The notes: generated by a model from the letters alone, not told the origin. Shown: positions 1 to 8,600, numbered from the stretch's first letter. The stretch is DNA of 13,132 nucleotides from Candidatus Parcubacteria bacterium (GCA_023140595.1 JAGLLI010000008.1:1-13132), one strand, 5' to 3'. Made by a program: numbers and translations.

Positions 1-2397
1 TTTTAATATCGCGACTGACAAAAGCAACATTCCGCCGATACGCACCCAGCTGTAGCGCTTCCAAAAACCTAAAACAATTAACAAAATAGCGTAAACAAGC
101 CAAAATAAAGAAATGGAAACACTCGCTTTATTTTCCGCGCTACTGATTTTCGCGTCCAATTCTTGGCATTTAACTTTATCATAAACAAAATTACTACTTA
201 AACTTTTTCCAAGCTTTGTAGAACGCGACATCACGCAAACATTATTCCTTTCCGTTTTTAATTCAAGAACTTTATCATTATAATGCAGCCACAACTCCCT
301 ACTGCCGGCAAAAATCGTTAAAACATTCACCGCAACTAAAAATAAAATAATAGTTTTTTTAATATTTAAAAATTTATTTTCTTTATTGGAATTTTTTAAA
401 TATTCATGCAACAAGCCGGCGCCCAAATACAAAACAAATATAATTTCCAGCGCCAATATTTTGCGGCAAATCGTTTTGTAATTCCATAAATCATGCGCGA
501 AAAATCTTCCGACAACAAAAAAAATCAACATAGCCCCCAAACTGAGCAGATAAGCGCGTTTTCTTAAAGTTCCAACTACCATTAAACCCAAACCATAAAG
601 AGAACAAAAAATTGCGATCATTGTACATTTACCTTCCCTGATAGTGTTTACAAAATCGTTATCAATTTTTCTTAAATATTCATTTGCGCCTTGATAATCT
701 TTTCTAATCGCTTGATTATACTCTTGTACGCTATTTCTTTCTTTATCAATAATATTCTCTCTATAATTATGAATATCACGGCTTATTGCGAAAACAGTAC
801 ACAAGCTTGCTAAAATAATAAATAACTTTGCTATTTTACGGCGCTTGAAAATTCCGCTCTCGGATTTTACGCTTCTTTTGGAAATATAAGCGCCGATATA
901 AAAAGAAGCGATTAAAAATACTGCAGATAATACAACCTTATTTAAAAGCAATAAATCTTTTATCGCGTAATCCGTATAATCAAATCCCAAAAATCTAATA
1001 AGCGTTAAACCGTAAACAACCAGGGCAAACGTCTTCATTATATCACCTTGTTTGGTTCTAATGCGTCCGCCAATATAAAATAATAACGCGGCTTCAATCG
1101 CCCAGCAAATTGTAATTATAAAAAAATCAAATTGCAAAGGAATAGCCAAGGTAACAAAACCGATTGATAAAAACGCTAAAAAATTATATAAATTTTCGTC
1201 CTTAGCTGTCAGCCCTCTGACAAGATGCGCCCATAAAAAATAATAAATCGCCAAAATTATCGCAAAAAAACCAAGCAAATAATCATAATCTTTTTCCAAT
1301 AATCCGTAAGAAACTAAAAAATAAACAATTCCGGAAACCAATGCGATAACCTGTTCAATTCCGCTTGATTTTTCTTTATTAACTAAATTATAAATTAAAG
1401 CGGAAATGGAATAAATTATAAAAAAGATACTTAAAAAACCAAAGGTAGAAAATAGCTGATCGTTAGTATAATATTCGCCATGCCAAGCCGTAAAAGTAAA
1501 AATAGTTCCGACAAATCCGATTAAATGCAGCCAATGCCATTTTTTAAAATAAGATACTGCTAAAACGGATAAATCCAATAATATTATATAAGAAAATAAA
1601 GCAAATTGCTGATTTTGTCCGCTTGAAACTAAAAAAGGCGTTGCAAAACCGCCCAACACGGCCGTAATCATTAAGGACGGAGCGTTATAACGCACGCTTA
1701 AGGCAACCCCAATCACCGTAACCATTGCCATAAACAAAAAAGCGGCACTATAGCTGATTAAATAATAAAAATTCAAAGCAGCGAATACCGACATATATAG
1801 CGCGACAATTCCTCCGCCGCTTAAAACTTGCCCGTATAAATTGTATTTGCGGATTGTTTTTTCGCCAAGTCCCAAAAGAATCAGACCTAACAAAATTCCG
1901 ATCACAACGCGCGCCGAAGGACCAATCCAATCATTATCAAACGCGTATTTTAAGAAAAAAGAAAGCCCTAAAACCAAAACCGCAATTCCAATTTTCAAAA
2001 ACCATTTTGCGCCAATTCTCTCTTCCAAGGACTGGGAAGAATCTTTTTTTTGCTCTTGCTTTTCAACATTAGCATCCTCTTTAACATTTTTAATATCCTC
2101 TTTTTCTATGCCCTCCTTTTTTGCATATCTATTGCCGTCTACGGTTAAAATACTTTCAACTCCGCTTGCTAAACGATCCGATAATTTATCTTTAGCGCTT
2201 GCAGGAGGCACGGGCGGTTGATGAAAAGATGACGGCAAAGAAGGCGCGCTAACCGTGTCTTTGTTTTTACTTTGCGCTAAACAGCTCTCTAAATTATTGA
2301 TTTTTTTATCTTGCTCGCTTAAACGAAAATTCAAATTCGCAACCGAATCCTTTAATTCATTTAGCGCGCGCAAAATATCTGTTTGATTATGCGGCAT
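1..2397 (-). CDS. DUF2339 family polytopic membrane protein, 3' end cut by window edge
   Basis: An open frame runs from the ATG at 2397 to the window edge, 799 codons without a stop, so the C-terminus is missing. Residues 1-40 look like a coiled coil (NELKDSVANLNFRLSEQDKKI). A Pro/Ser linker (about 50-68) and a charged stretch follow. The signature LEERIGAKWFLKIGIA at about 124-139 is typical of DUF2339 proteins and leads into a long series of hydrophobic helices. Two long polar loops interrupt the helices, at about residues 546-585 and 702-749; the second holds two Cys that could form a disulfide. The family is predicted to lie in the inner membrane and its biochemical role is not established. 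I see no start better than this ATG, which has no Shine-Dalgarno sequence. It has its own promoter, so it is probably not part of the defence operon upstream. The family call is firm and the function unknown. Confidence 0.9.
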   Translation of the reverse strand, partial: MPHNQTDILRALNELKDSVANLNFRLSEQDKKINNLESCLAQSKNKDTVSAPSLPSSFHQPPVPPASAKDKLSDRLASGVESILTVDGNRYAKKEGIEKEDIKNVKEDANVEKQEQKKDSSQSLEERIGAKWFLKIGIAVLVLGLSFFLKYAFDNDWIGPSARVVIGILLGLILLGLGEKTIRKYNLYGQVLSGGGIVALYMSVFAALNFYYLISYSAAFLFMAMVTVIGVALSVRYNAPSLMITAVLGGFATPFLVSSGQNQQFALFSYIILLDLSVLAVSYFKKWHWLHLIGFVGTIFTFTAWHGEYYTNDQLFSTFGFLSIFFIIYSISALIYNLVNKEKSSGIEQVIALVSGIVYFLVSYGLLEKDYDYLLGFFAIILAIYYFLWAHLVRGLTAKDENLYNFLAFLSIGFVTLAIPLQFDFFIITICWAIEAALLFYIGGRIRTKQGDIMKTFALVVYGLTLIRFLGFDYTDYAIKDLLLLNKVVLSAVFLIASFYIGAYISKRSVKSESGIFKRRKIAKLFIILASLCTVFAISRDIHNYRENIIDKERNSVQEYNQAIRKDYQGANEYLRKIDNDFVNTIREGKCTMIAIFCSLYGLGLMVVGTLRKRAYLLSLGAMLIFFVVGRFFAHDLWNYKTICRKILALEIIFVLYLGAGLLHEYLKNSNKENKFLNIKKTIILFLVAVNVLTIFAGSRELWLHYNDKVLELKTERNNVCVMSRSTKLGKSLSSNFVYDKVKCQELDAKISSAENKASVSISLFWLVYAILLIVLGFWKRYSWVRIGGMLLLSVAILK

Positions 2398-2428
2398 AGT
2401 AAAAAATTATTTAGAAATTAACAATTTT

Positions 2429-2457
2429 ATTATACCATTTTTTTAGGGTTGGGGCAA
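2429..2457 (-). promoter_or_regulatory. Sigma-70-type promoter for the DUF2339 gene
   Basis: Read on the minus strand, TTGCCC (2457-2452) is followed by a 17-bp spacer and a perfect TATAAT (2434-2429). The predicted start is near 2422, which gives a leader of about 25 nt before the ATG at 2397. The -35 box lies only about 6 bp outside the terminal arm of the dinD element, so the element ends just upstream of this promoter. Confidence 0.65.
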
Positions 2458-2462
2458 AAAAA

Positions 2463-2510
2463 TTGTCTTGAACTATGATTTTTTTGATTGGGTGTGATTA
2501 TTTTTTTAAT
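2463..2510 (-). repeat. 3' terminal arm of the dinD element
   Basis: On the plus strand the arm begins TTGTCTTGAACTATGATT and continues with further TGATT words up to about 2510. Its first 17 bases after the initial T are identical to the left arm of the small element at 5513. The TAA stop of dinD (2500-2498) lies inside it, in the word ATAATCA read on the minus strand. Confidence 0.75.
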
Positions 2511-3340
2511 TTTTTCACTGTTTTTGGCATTTTTTTATCTTCAGATTTTAATTTTCTTTCAACTTTTTTAATATCTTCTTCCGCAGGCAATTTTTCCGGG
2601 GTTATTCCTCTGGAAATTAAAGTTTTTCTGACTGATCTGTTATTCGTAATATGCTCTTCTGAAATTTGCCTTTCGGTATTCAAATCTTTTTCTTTGGAAT
2701 TAAAAATCGTTATTTCAGTGGCAAAATCCTTTGCTTTTAAAATAATAGTCGGCTGAAAATCCGCCAACGCTCTTTTTGGCGGAACGTTTAAACGATTTTT
2801 CATCTCATTGGTAGCATATCCGAACAATGCTCTGTCGCCCTTGCTCCTAATTAAACCAAAATTTTTATCGCTTCCTGTCTTTTGAAAAATAACGCCTGAA
2901 AATTCCTTTTCTGTTTCGGTTAATTTCTGTCTCGCCTTTAATCTTTCCATATCTTGAATCCTTTTTTCTATAATTTCAAATTTTCTTGTCTGCGTTGCAA
3001 AATATGTCTGCGCAAACGCAATTTCCTCTTTTCTTGAGTCGCCATTTTGCGCTATTAAATAACAGGCGTATCTGTCCAGCATTATATCTGGTACCGTCTT
3101 TTCCGCAGTTTTAGGCATTTTTATCGTTTTCCCGACATCAGCAAAACGATCGGAAACTTTCCAGCCGGACAATTCACAAGCTGTTTTTGCTTTAGAAATT
3201 ACTTTTAAAAAATTATCCCATTTAGCATAGCCCAATAAATTCTGTAAATCACGGGCAAACCAAAATTCTATGCCGTTTTCCGTTTTATTAACATAAGATT
3301 CAAAATTTTTAGTTAACGATTTTATGATTTGTTTTTCCAT
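2498..3340 (-). CDS. dinD: DNA-damage-inducible protein D-like (DinD family)
   Basis: The 280-residue product matches the DinD family along its length. The N-terminal part has FWFARDLQNLLGYAKWDNF (about 26-44), the block AKTACELSGWKVSDRF (51-66), the highly typical LDRYACYLIAQNGD (88-101) and AQTYFATQTRKFE (110-122). A GYATNEMKNRL-type block follows near 174-184, then a basic Lys-rich tail. E. coli DinD is SOS-induced and acts on RecA filaments. The N-terminal half resembles the phage antirepressor/BRO-like group, so a role in phage or mobile-element biology is as likely here. I see no LexA-type SOS box upstream. The gene is the sole cargo of an inverted-arm element and its TAA lies in the element arm. 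There is no Shine-Dalgarno sequence at the ATG. The family call is confident; the cellular role here is unknown. Confidence 0.9.
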   Translation of the reverse strand: MEKQIIKSLTKNFESYVNKTENGIEFWFARDLQNLLGYAKWDNFLKVISKAKTACELSGWKVSDRFADVGKTIKMPKTAEKTVPDIMLDRYACYLIAQNGDSRKEEIAFAQTYFATQTRKFEIIEKRIQDMERLKARQKLTETEKEFSGVIFQKTGSDKNFGLIRSKGDRALFGYATNEMKNRLNVPPKRALADFQPTIILKAKDFATEITIFNSKEKDLNTERQISEEHITNNRSVRKTLISRGITPEKLPAEEDIKKVERKLKSEDKKMPKTVKKLKK

Positions 3341-3455
3341 GGATTTGTAAATTTATATTTTGTTAAATTTTAAATGGATTTTTGCCATATTATTTTTATC
3401 CGCGGTTTTATGATTTTTGTTATAATGTTTATCGTTTTTTCGTTTTTCACGCGCC

Positions 3456-3476
3456 GAACGAGGCAGTGCCTCGTTC
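3456..3476. repeat. GC-rich perfect hairpin in the dinD leader
   Basis: GAACGAGGCA and TGCCTCGTTC form a perfect 10-bp inverted repeat with a single central base. It is strongly GC-rich in a very AT-rich intergenic stretch. It lies just inside the 5' arm of the dinD element, about 115 bp upstream of the dinD start. It has no T-run on either side suitable for a terminator, so a structural or REP-like role fits better. The rest of 3341-3455 is plain AT-rich sequence with no convincing promoter. Confidence 0.7.
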
Positions 3477-3487
3477 CTATGGGTTTT

Positions 3488-3534
3488 AATAATCATAGAC
3501 CGTCATTTAATCATTTTAATCATAGTTCAAGATA
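3488..3534 (-). repeat. 5' terminal arm of the dinD element
   Basis: Read on the minus strand, the 47-nt arm begins TATCTTGAACTATGATT and then repeats the word ATGATT at roughly 9-nt intervals before ending CTATGATTATT. It is 44/47 identical to the arm at 5564-5610; the differences fall at three single positions. It is the inverse of the arm that starts at 2463. Confidence 0.8.
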
Positions 3535-3564
3535 GATTCATCAATTATTTTAAAAAATCATAGA

Positions 3565-3620
3565 TTGTCTGAATTATAATTTTTTAATTACTGTGCCGGC
3601 GTATGATTATTTTAATTTTT
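3565..3620 (-). repeat. Diverged element arm overlapping the end of the KAP gene
   Basis: The plus strand reads TTGTCTGAATTATAATT and later TATGATTATTTTAATTTTT. This parallels the arm at 2463-2515 (TTGTCTTGAACTATGATT, then TGATTATTTTTTTAATTTTT), but it has substitutions, a 1-nt loss near the tip and a longer middle (GTGCCGGCG). It looks like an older, decayed copy of the 3' arm. The KAP stop codon lies within its inner edge. No matching 5' arm is visible directly upstream of the KAP start, so whether KAP was ever cargo is open. Confidence 0.5.
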
Positions 3621-5451
3621 GTTTTAACATATCGGATTTAATTAATGCCTCATCAATAAAACCTCGCAATAAAAAAGATTTTGGAGTTTTTTTGTCGTTA
3701 AACTTTTTTTCTATTTTTTTAATTTCTTTTTCTAATTCTTCTTTTAATTTTTCAATAAACGGAATCTCTTTTTTAATATCTTTAATTGCTTGATTTCGTT
3801 CCGTATATCGTTTTTTGAAAATTTCTTTCAAGACCAAAAAACTTGAACCTCCTTGCATTAATATTTTTACAACCTCTTTCACGTCAAAATACTGAAAATA
3901 GGCTATTCCTTTTCCTGCACCGTCATGAAGAAAATTATAATTTATCAACAAATCCAAGCTTTGATCAATTTCTTTCTCACCTTTTAAAATTGGCATCAAT
4001 TCATTTTTAATTTTTTCCTTAATAGATGCTTCTCTTAATTCTTCAGTTTTTTTATCAATAAAATCTAATAAATTTTTCCATTCAGAAGTTTTACTACCAA
4101 CATATCCAAGCCCATAAGAACCATTCTTCCAGCCAAAACCACTTTTTCGTTCTTTTAAGTCTAAAGGAAAAATTTTATTTTGAATTAAATAATCAATATA
4201 TTTTTTTCCTTCTTTTAAAATATCCTTTTTGCTTTTTTCTATAAATTTAATTTCAGAAAAATTTAAAAATATTCCAAGAATATGGATAACCACAAAAAAA
4301 TCAGAATATTTCTTATTTTTCCATTTATTTTGAACATCCTTTAAATTTTTAAAAAAATCCTCATCGCTATAATCTTCAAAATACCAAAGTTTTTTCCATG
4401 ATTCTTCATTTATCCCAATTAATTGTTGTATTTTTATATCCAGATTAGATTTCTCATCTTTGCTTAAGCTTATGCCTTGTAAAATTTTTCCTAAAATCTT
4501 GACATCAAAACAAGTTAAAAAATGAGATAAATTGTCATATTTATCTAAAAAATGTTTTTTTTCTCTATCTTCTTCTGATACTCCTTTAAAAAATTGTGGC
4601 CATTCTTTAAAAAAATCTTTACTTTTAATTTTGCCACTTTTGTGTTCAATAAAAATAACAATAAATTCATAAAACATTTTTTTGAAAATTTCAGTATTTC
4701 TTTGTATCTCATCTTGTAAATTTTCAAAAAAATATTCAAAATCAGATAGTGCTTGTTGTATTAGTCGTAAATTATTACAATTAGATTGTTTGAAAATTTC
4801 TAAAAGTAATTTTTTTACTTTTTCAGACCTATCTTTTAAATTCTTACAGCTTATGTCTTGCGTAAATATTTTAATTGCTTTTTGCGGGCTTGGATTAACA
4901 AAAAATTCTTTACCAATTAATTTTTCTTTAATTTCTCGATATTTACTTTTATACTCTAATTTTAAAATTTCTTCTTCATTCGCAATTAAAATAATTTTTT
5001 GATTTTTAAATTCTACAAAATGATTTATATAACCAAATAATTTATCAATTGCAATATCGCACCTTTCAACATCATCAAAAATCAAAACTGTCTCGTTTCT
5101 CTTATTTTTTAAAAATATATCTATTATTAACTCATTTGAATCAGGTGGAACCCATTTTTTTATTATTGGTATATCCTTTATTTTTTTAAACAAACTGCTT
5201 GCTATTTTATTATACTTTGTTGATATTAAAGGAAGTAATTCAATGATTATTTTTTCATTTATTTCATCAAAATTACTAAGACCGTATAAACTAACATGAA
5301 AAAAATTGCCTTTTTGTTTTTTAATAAATTTTTTTATAAAGTAAGTTTTTCCACACCCCCATTTTCCTTTTAACAAAACAGTAAAAGGAGTAATATTTTT
5401 TGCATTACAATAATATTTTAAATATTTTTCGATATGATTATTTTGATTCAT
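3607..5451 (-). CDS. KAP-like P-loop NTPase, probable defence component
   Basis: The 614-residue product opens with a P-loop ATPase domain. Walker A is KGKWGCGKTYF (28-38), Walker B is VLIFDDVERC (122-131), a sensor-like strand IILIANE lies at 153-159, and a KAP/AAA-like helix NNLRLIQQALSDF at about 226-238 may bear the arginine finger. This is the layout of KAP family NTPases, to which the phage-exclusion protein PifA belongs. No membrane helices are evident, although many KAP proteins have them. The C-terminal ~370 residues are Lys/Phe/Ile-rich and unrecognised. The gene is very AT-rich (several 60-base lines have only 10-11 G+C). It starts 15 bp after what looks like the original methyltransferase stop codon, which suggests it was the third gene of the helicase-methyltransferase operon. 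Its TAA (3609-3607) lies in a diverged element arm. The start has no Shine-Dalgarno sequence. Confidence 0.8.
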   Translation of the reverse strand: MNQNNHIEKYLKYYCNAKNITPFTVLLKGKWGCGKTYFIKKFIKKQKGNFFHVSLYGLSNFDEINEKIIIELLPLISTKYNKIASSLFKKIKDIPIIKKWVPPDSNELIIDIFLKNKRNETVLIFDDVERCDIAIDKLFGYINHFVEFKNQKIILIANEEEILKLEYKSKYREIKEKLIGKEFFVNPSPQKAIKIFTQDISCKNLKDRSEKVKKLLLEIFKQSNCNNLRLIQQALSDFEYFFENLQDEIQRNTEIFKKMFYEFIVIFIEHKSGKIKSKDFFKEWPQFFKGVSEEDREKKHFLDKYDNLSHFLTCFDVKILGKILQGISLSKDEKSNLDIKIQQLIGINEESWKKLWYFEDYSDEDFFKNLKDVQNKWKNKKYSDFFVVIHILGIFLNFSEIKFIEKSKKDILKEGKKYIDYLIQNKIFPLDLKERKSGFGWKNGSYGLGYVGSKTSEWKNLLDFIDKKTEELREASIKEKIKNELMPILKGEKEIDQSLDLLINYNFLHDGAGKGIAYFQYFDVKEVVKILMQGGSSFLVLKEIFKKRYTERNQAIKDIKKEIPFIEKLKEELEKEIKKIEKKFNDKKTPKSFLLRGFIDEALIKSDMLKQKLK

Positions 5452-5466
5452 ATTTTTAAAATTAGC

Positions 5467-5511
5467 TTATTTCTCTAAAACAACCACAATTTCCTCATCA
5501 CTTAATCCATA
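5467..5511 (-). pseudogene. Orphan 3' end of a methyltransferase gene
   Basis: Read on the minus strand directly after the small element, codons give YGLSDEEIVVVLEK and then TAA. This aligns with the tail of the neighbouring methyltransferase, YGLTEGEIKIVEKN-stop: YGL, E, I, V, E and K are shared, while the DNA differs at many positions. It is most simply the original end of the methyltransferase gene, cut off when the 100-bp element entered and replaced by a related tail on the other side. It is too short to be functional. The KAP gene starts 15 bp further on, which fits an original tight operon. A chance match is possible but unlikely, given the position, strand and stop codon. Confidence 0.7.
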
Positions 5512-5611
5512 TTGTCTTGAACTATGATTTCTCTGATTATTATGAAAACTATGATTATAAAAAAATAATCATAGCCCATCATTTAATCATTTTAATCATA
5601 GTTCAAGACAA
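5512..5611 (-). mobile_element. 100-bp palindromic miniature element
   Basis: The segment begins TTGTCTTGAACTATGATT and ends with the exact inverse. The left arm (5513-5558) and right arm (5565-5610) are both 46 nt, separated by a 6-A loop, and pair at 33 of 46 positions. The outer 17 and inner 10 positions pair perfectly. The right arm is nearly the same as the 5' arm of the dinD element (44/47 over the shared 47 nt), so this is a cargo-less relative. It lies immediately after the methyltransferase stop codon (2 bp between) and before the orphan tail. Transcribed, it would form a long hairpin between the methyltransferase and KAP genes and could reduce read-through to KAP. Confidence 0.75.
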
Positions 5612-5613
5612 AT

Positions 5614-8600
5614 TCAATTTTTCTCAACTATTTTAATCTCCCCCTCCGTCAACCCATAAATCTCATAAACCATTTCATCAATCTCTTTTTCTAACTCTAG
5701 CTGATCTGCGGGAGGATTTTTGGGATTATAATTTTCCTTAAGAGTTACTTCTAAAATTTTATCTACTTTTTTTATTATTGGATTCTGGAGCGTAGAATTT
5801 ATTTTTTTAATAGGGAACTTTTTTACTAGGTCATTTATCCAACGATTCGTCCCCATCCCGCTAGTTTGAGAATTGGATTCTAGATAAAATTGGACTAAAG
5901 AAGAATTTAATATGCCCAGCAGGTATTTTAAAGACAAATCTTTTGGGGGTAATAAAAAATAAGCTGAATTTAAAAGATGAATTTCATCGACACATTGAGC
6001 AAAGCGACCCCTGTCTGTCAATTCTATCCATACTATTTTATCCCTCTTAAAATCGTCAAAAAAAGAACACGCCCTCAAATTTGTCCAATGCTGACCTTTT
6101 GCGCCCCTATTTTTAAATTTATCACTAAAAGAATTTAAATATTCGTATATTGCCGGGTAATTACTTTTAACATCAATTCCATTTTTTGTTACCAATAAAT
6201 AAAGCTTGTCATGCTTATAATAATATCTATTAATATCTCTGCCTCGTAAAACAGGTTTAATTATTTCGGAACTTTTTGGATCTTTTTTCTCTAATTCGTT
6301 TTTTTTCTCATCGTTTATTACAAAAATATTATTTGCACCTGTCGCAATTCCAAGTCTAATTTTTGTATTTAATTGCTCTAAGGTTTTACTGTTTTTTTTA
6401 ATTTTATCACATAAATCAATTTTTTCTTTTTTAACTAAATTCCATATATCTCTATTAAAATATTCCTGACTGCAATTAAAATAATTATTTTTAATAAATT
6501 GCGAAACATCTTTATTGTCCAATGTGGAGTTTACGATTGTAGCCTCTTTTTTCGTGCTACTGTTTTTACTCAAAATAAAAATGCAAGTATTTACTATAGC
6601 CGATTCAAAAATTTGAGCATCTTCAATATTTATCAAATTAATAACACTGGATTTATCTTTTATAAATTTTCTTGTTGGTAAACCATAATTTGATTTTAGA
6701 AAAGAATTAGAAGTTATGAAACACAACAACCCTTCGTCATTCAACACACCAATTCCTAATTCAATAAAAAAACAATACAGATCGGTAAACGCTTCCCATG
6801 TAGAATAATTATTTTTAAAATATTCTTTGTTAATTATTTTGTCGTGGCTTACATACGGCGGATTCCCAACAACAATATCAAACCCCTCAACCCCAAACAT
6901 AAACTCGGCATCAAAAAACCCTGCAACAGACGACGGACTAAACGGATCATAGGTTGTGATTTGTTTTTGCCTTTCAGTGGCAAACATATTATTGCTCGCG
7001 CTGATTAACTTTTTATATGCTTTTTGAATTTTTTCTTTTCCATTCTTGGTTCTTGCCCGAAAATATTTCTCCCGCAACTCCTTCATTTTATCAAGCAAAT
7101 CTTTGTCGTCCCAAATGCCAACCTCGCCGTCTAATTTTAACAAAGTATTTGCGGCAACCAATTTAAAATCCAAATTCGGCAAAGGTTCAACGTCAAATAA
7201 ATCAGCATCAACCACAAGAGAAAGCCAAAAGCGAAGCCGGGCGATGTCAATTGCTCCGTGGTCAATATCTACGCCGTAGATATTGTTTTCTAAAATTTCT
7301 TTTTTTATAACATACGGCGATTTGGGTTTGGTTGAAATATTTTTTTGGCAAAAAAATCGTATTTCCGTTATCTCATGCAAAATGCCGACAGGGAAAGCTC
7401 CTGAGCCGACTGCCGGGTCAATAATTTTTATCTCTTGCAAGGCTTTTTCAATTTCGTTTAAATCCTTTTTATTAAATTTATCGCTTGCCGCGTAATGCTT
7501 GTTTATTAATTCCTCAATAACATTTTCATTTACGCTTGTCTTTGTTTTTAAATATTCAATCAAAGACTGCTTAACCATATAGGACACAATTTCTCTTGGC
7601 GTATAAAAAGAGCCTATTTCTTTGTTTGTGTCTAACAATTTTTCAAAAACTTTGCCAAGCATTTCAGGGTCAACAGACACCTCTTGATCAATGGGGCTGT
7701 TTTCGTCAATCGTAAAATTGTATAAATCAAAAATATCCAAAATTCCCGTTCCGTCGTCTTTGGAAAATAATTCATTTGGAATACGCAAAAACTCTGTTTT
7801 CCAATTATATTTATTTAACGGTTCAAAAAGACCGCCGTTTAAAAAAGGGATTTGGCAGTCAAAATATTCTCTGTAAAAACTGCCGGCTTTTTCAGGCTCT
7901 TTGTTAAAAGCGTTGTAAAATAAATATTCTAAAGTATCGTTAAAAAAATGCTTCTTTCCTTTTTCGCATCCATTATATAAATTTCTTAAAAAATTATTGT
8001 CCCCCTCGTGTATATGCTGTTCTTTTTTTGCTCCAAGCCATCCTTTTCTTTGCAAAAAATATATAAAAACAATTTGTCCCAGCAACTTTTTTGCGAAATC
8101 GTCAATTTTAATTTTATTTTTACTAACAAACTTTTTAAAATCCTCATCTTTTCTTAAATGACTGGATAATTTTACAAATAATTTTTTATAATTATCAAAA
8201 AATTCTTTTGTTACAACCTCAACATCAAAGCAAGATTCCAAATCCTCAATATCTTTAACTCTGTTTCTGTTTATTAAAAACTTGTTTGGCGTGGCTGTTT
8301 TCGCGTCCGGACCCAAAAAAAACGATTTTCTTTTTGGGTTTGAAAAGCTGCTGACAATTTTATTCTTATCGTTCACGTCAAAAGAAATAGCCATAAATGA
8401 CAAGCGCCAATTATCGCTATTTTTGCTTTTGAAAACGACTAATGCTTTTTTCGCCCAATTCTCCGCCATTATTTTAAAAGCTTCGTTTGCCAAGGCTACG
8501 CGCGGATCTCTTTCTTTTTCATGTTCTAATTGCAAAATTTTCAAGCCAAGCGATTGGCATTCGCCCAAAACAACGCCGGATTTAATCTCTTTATAATTAT

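Larger units (their letters stand above)
2463..3534 (-). mobile_element. Inverted-arm element carrying a dinD-like gene
   Basis: The segment is bounded by inverted copies of one terminal sequence. TTGTCTTGAACTATGATT begins at 2463, and its inverse, ending GTTCAAGATA, lies at 3488-3534. The 47-nt arm at 3488-3534 matches the right arm of the small element at 5564-5610 at 44 of 47 positions, so these are copies of one family. The only gene inside is dinD, which reads away from the 3488-3534 arm and stops inside the 2463-2510 arm. No transposase or integrase gene is present, so movement would need a protein supplied elsewhere or an RNA- or recombination-based route. I see no clear target-site duplication. 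The boundaries are seen directly; mobility is inferred. Confidence 0.65.

Noticed and set aside
1841..2221. Plus-strand open frames opposite the DUF2339 gene, and similar ones opposite the KAP, methyltransferase and helicase genes
   Set aside because: All lie inside well-supported minus-strand genes and have low-complexity, Ser/Phe/Leu-rich products typical of antisense shadows.
3341..3455. SOS/LexA box upstream of dinD
   Set aside because: No CTGT-N8-ACAG-like or Gram-positive GAAC-N4-GTTC-like operator is placed at a promoter; the GAAC...GTTC pair in the 3456-3476 hairpin has the wrong spacing.
3488..5611. The repeated ATGATT words as a CRISPR array
   Set aside because: The words are about 9 nt apart within a 47-nt arm, with no unique spacers of 25-40 nt and no cas genes.
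5614..5616. TGA read as glycine (code 25, as in Gracilibacteria)
   Set aside because: Long genes contain no in-frame TGA, whereas a code 25 genome would use it often; TGA here is a normal stop.
2450..5620. Target-site duplications around the elements
   Set aside because: Bases outside the arms were compared at the small element and the dinD element; no convincing direct repeat of any usual length was found, so none is annotated.
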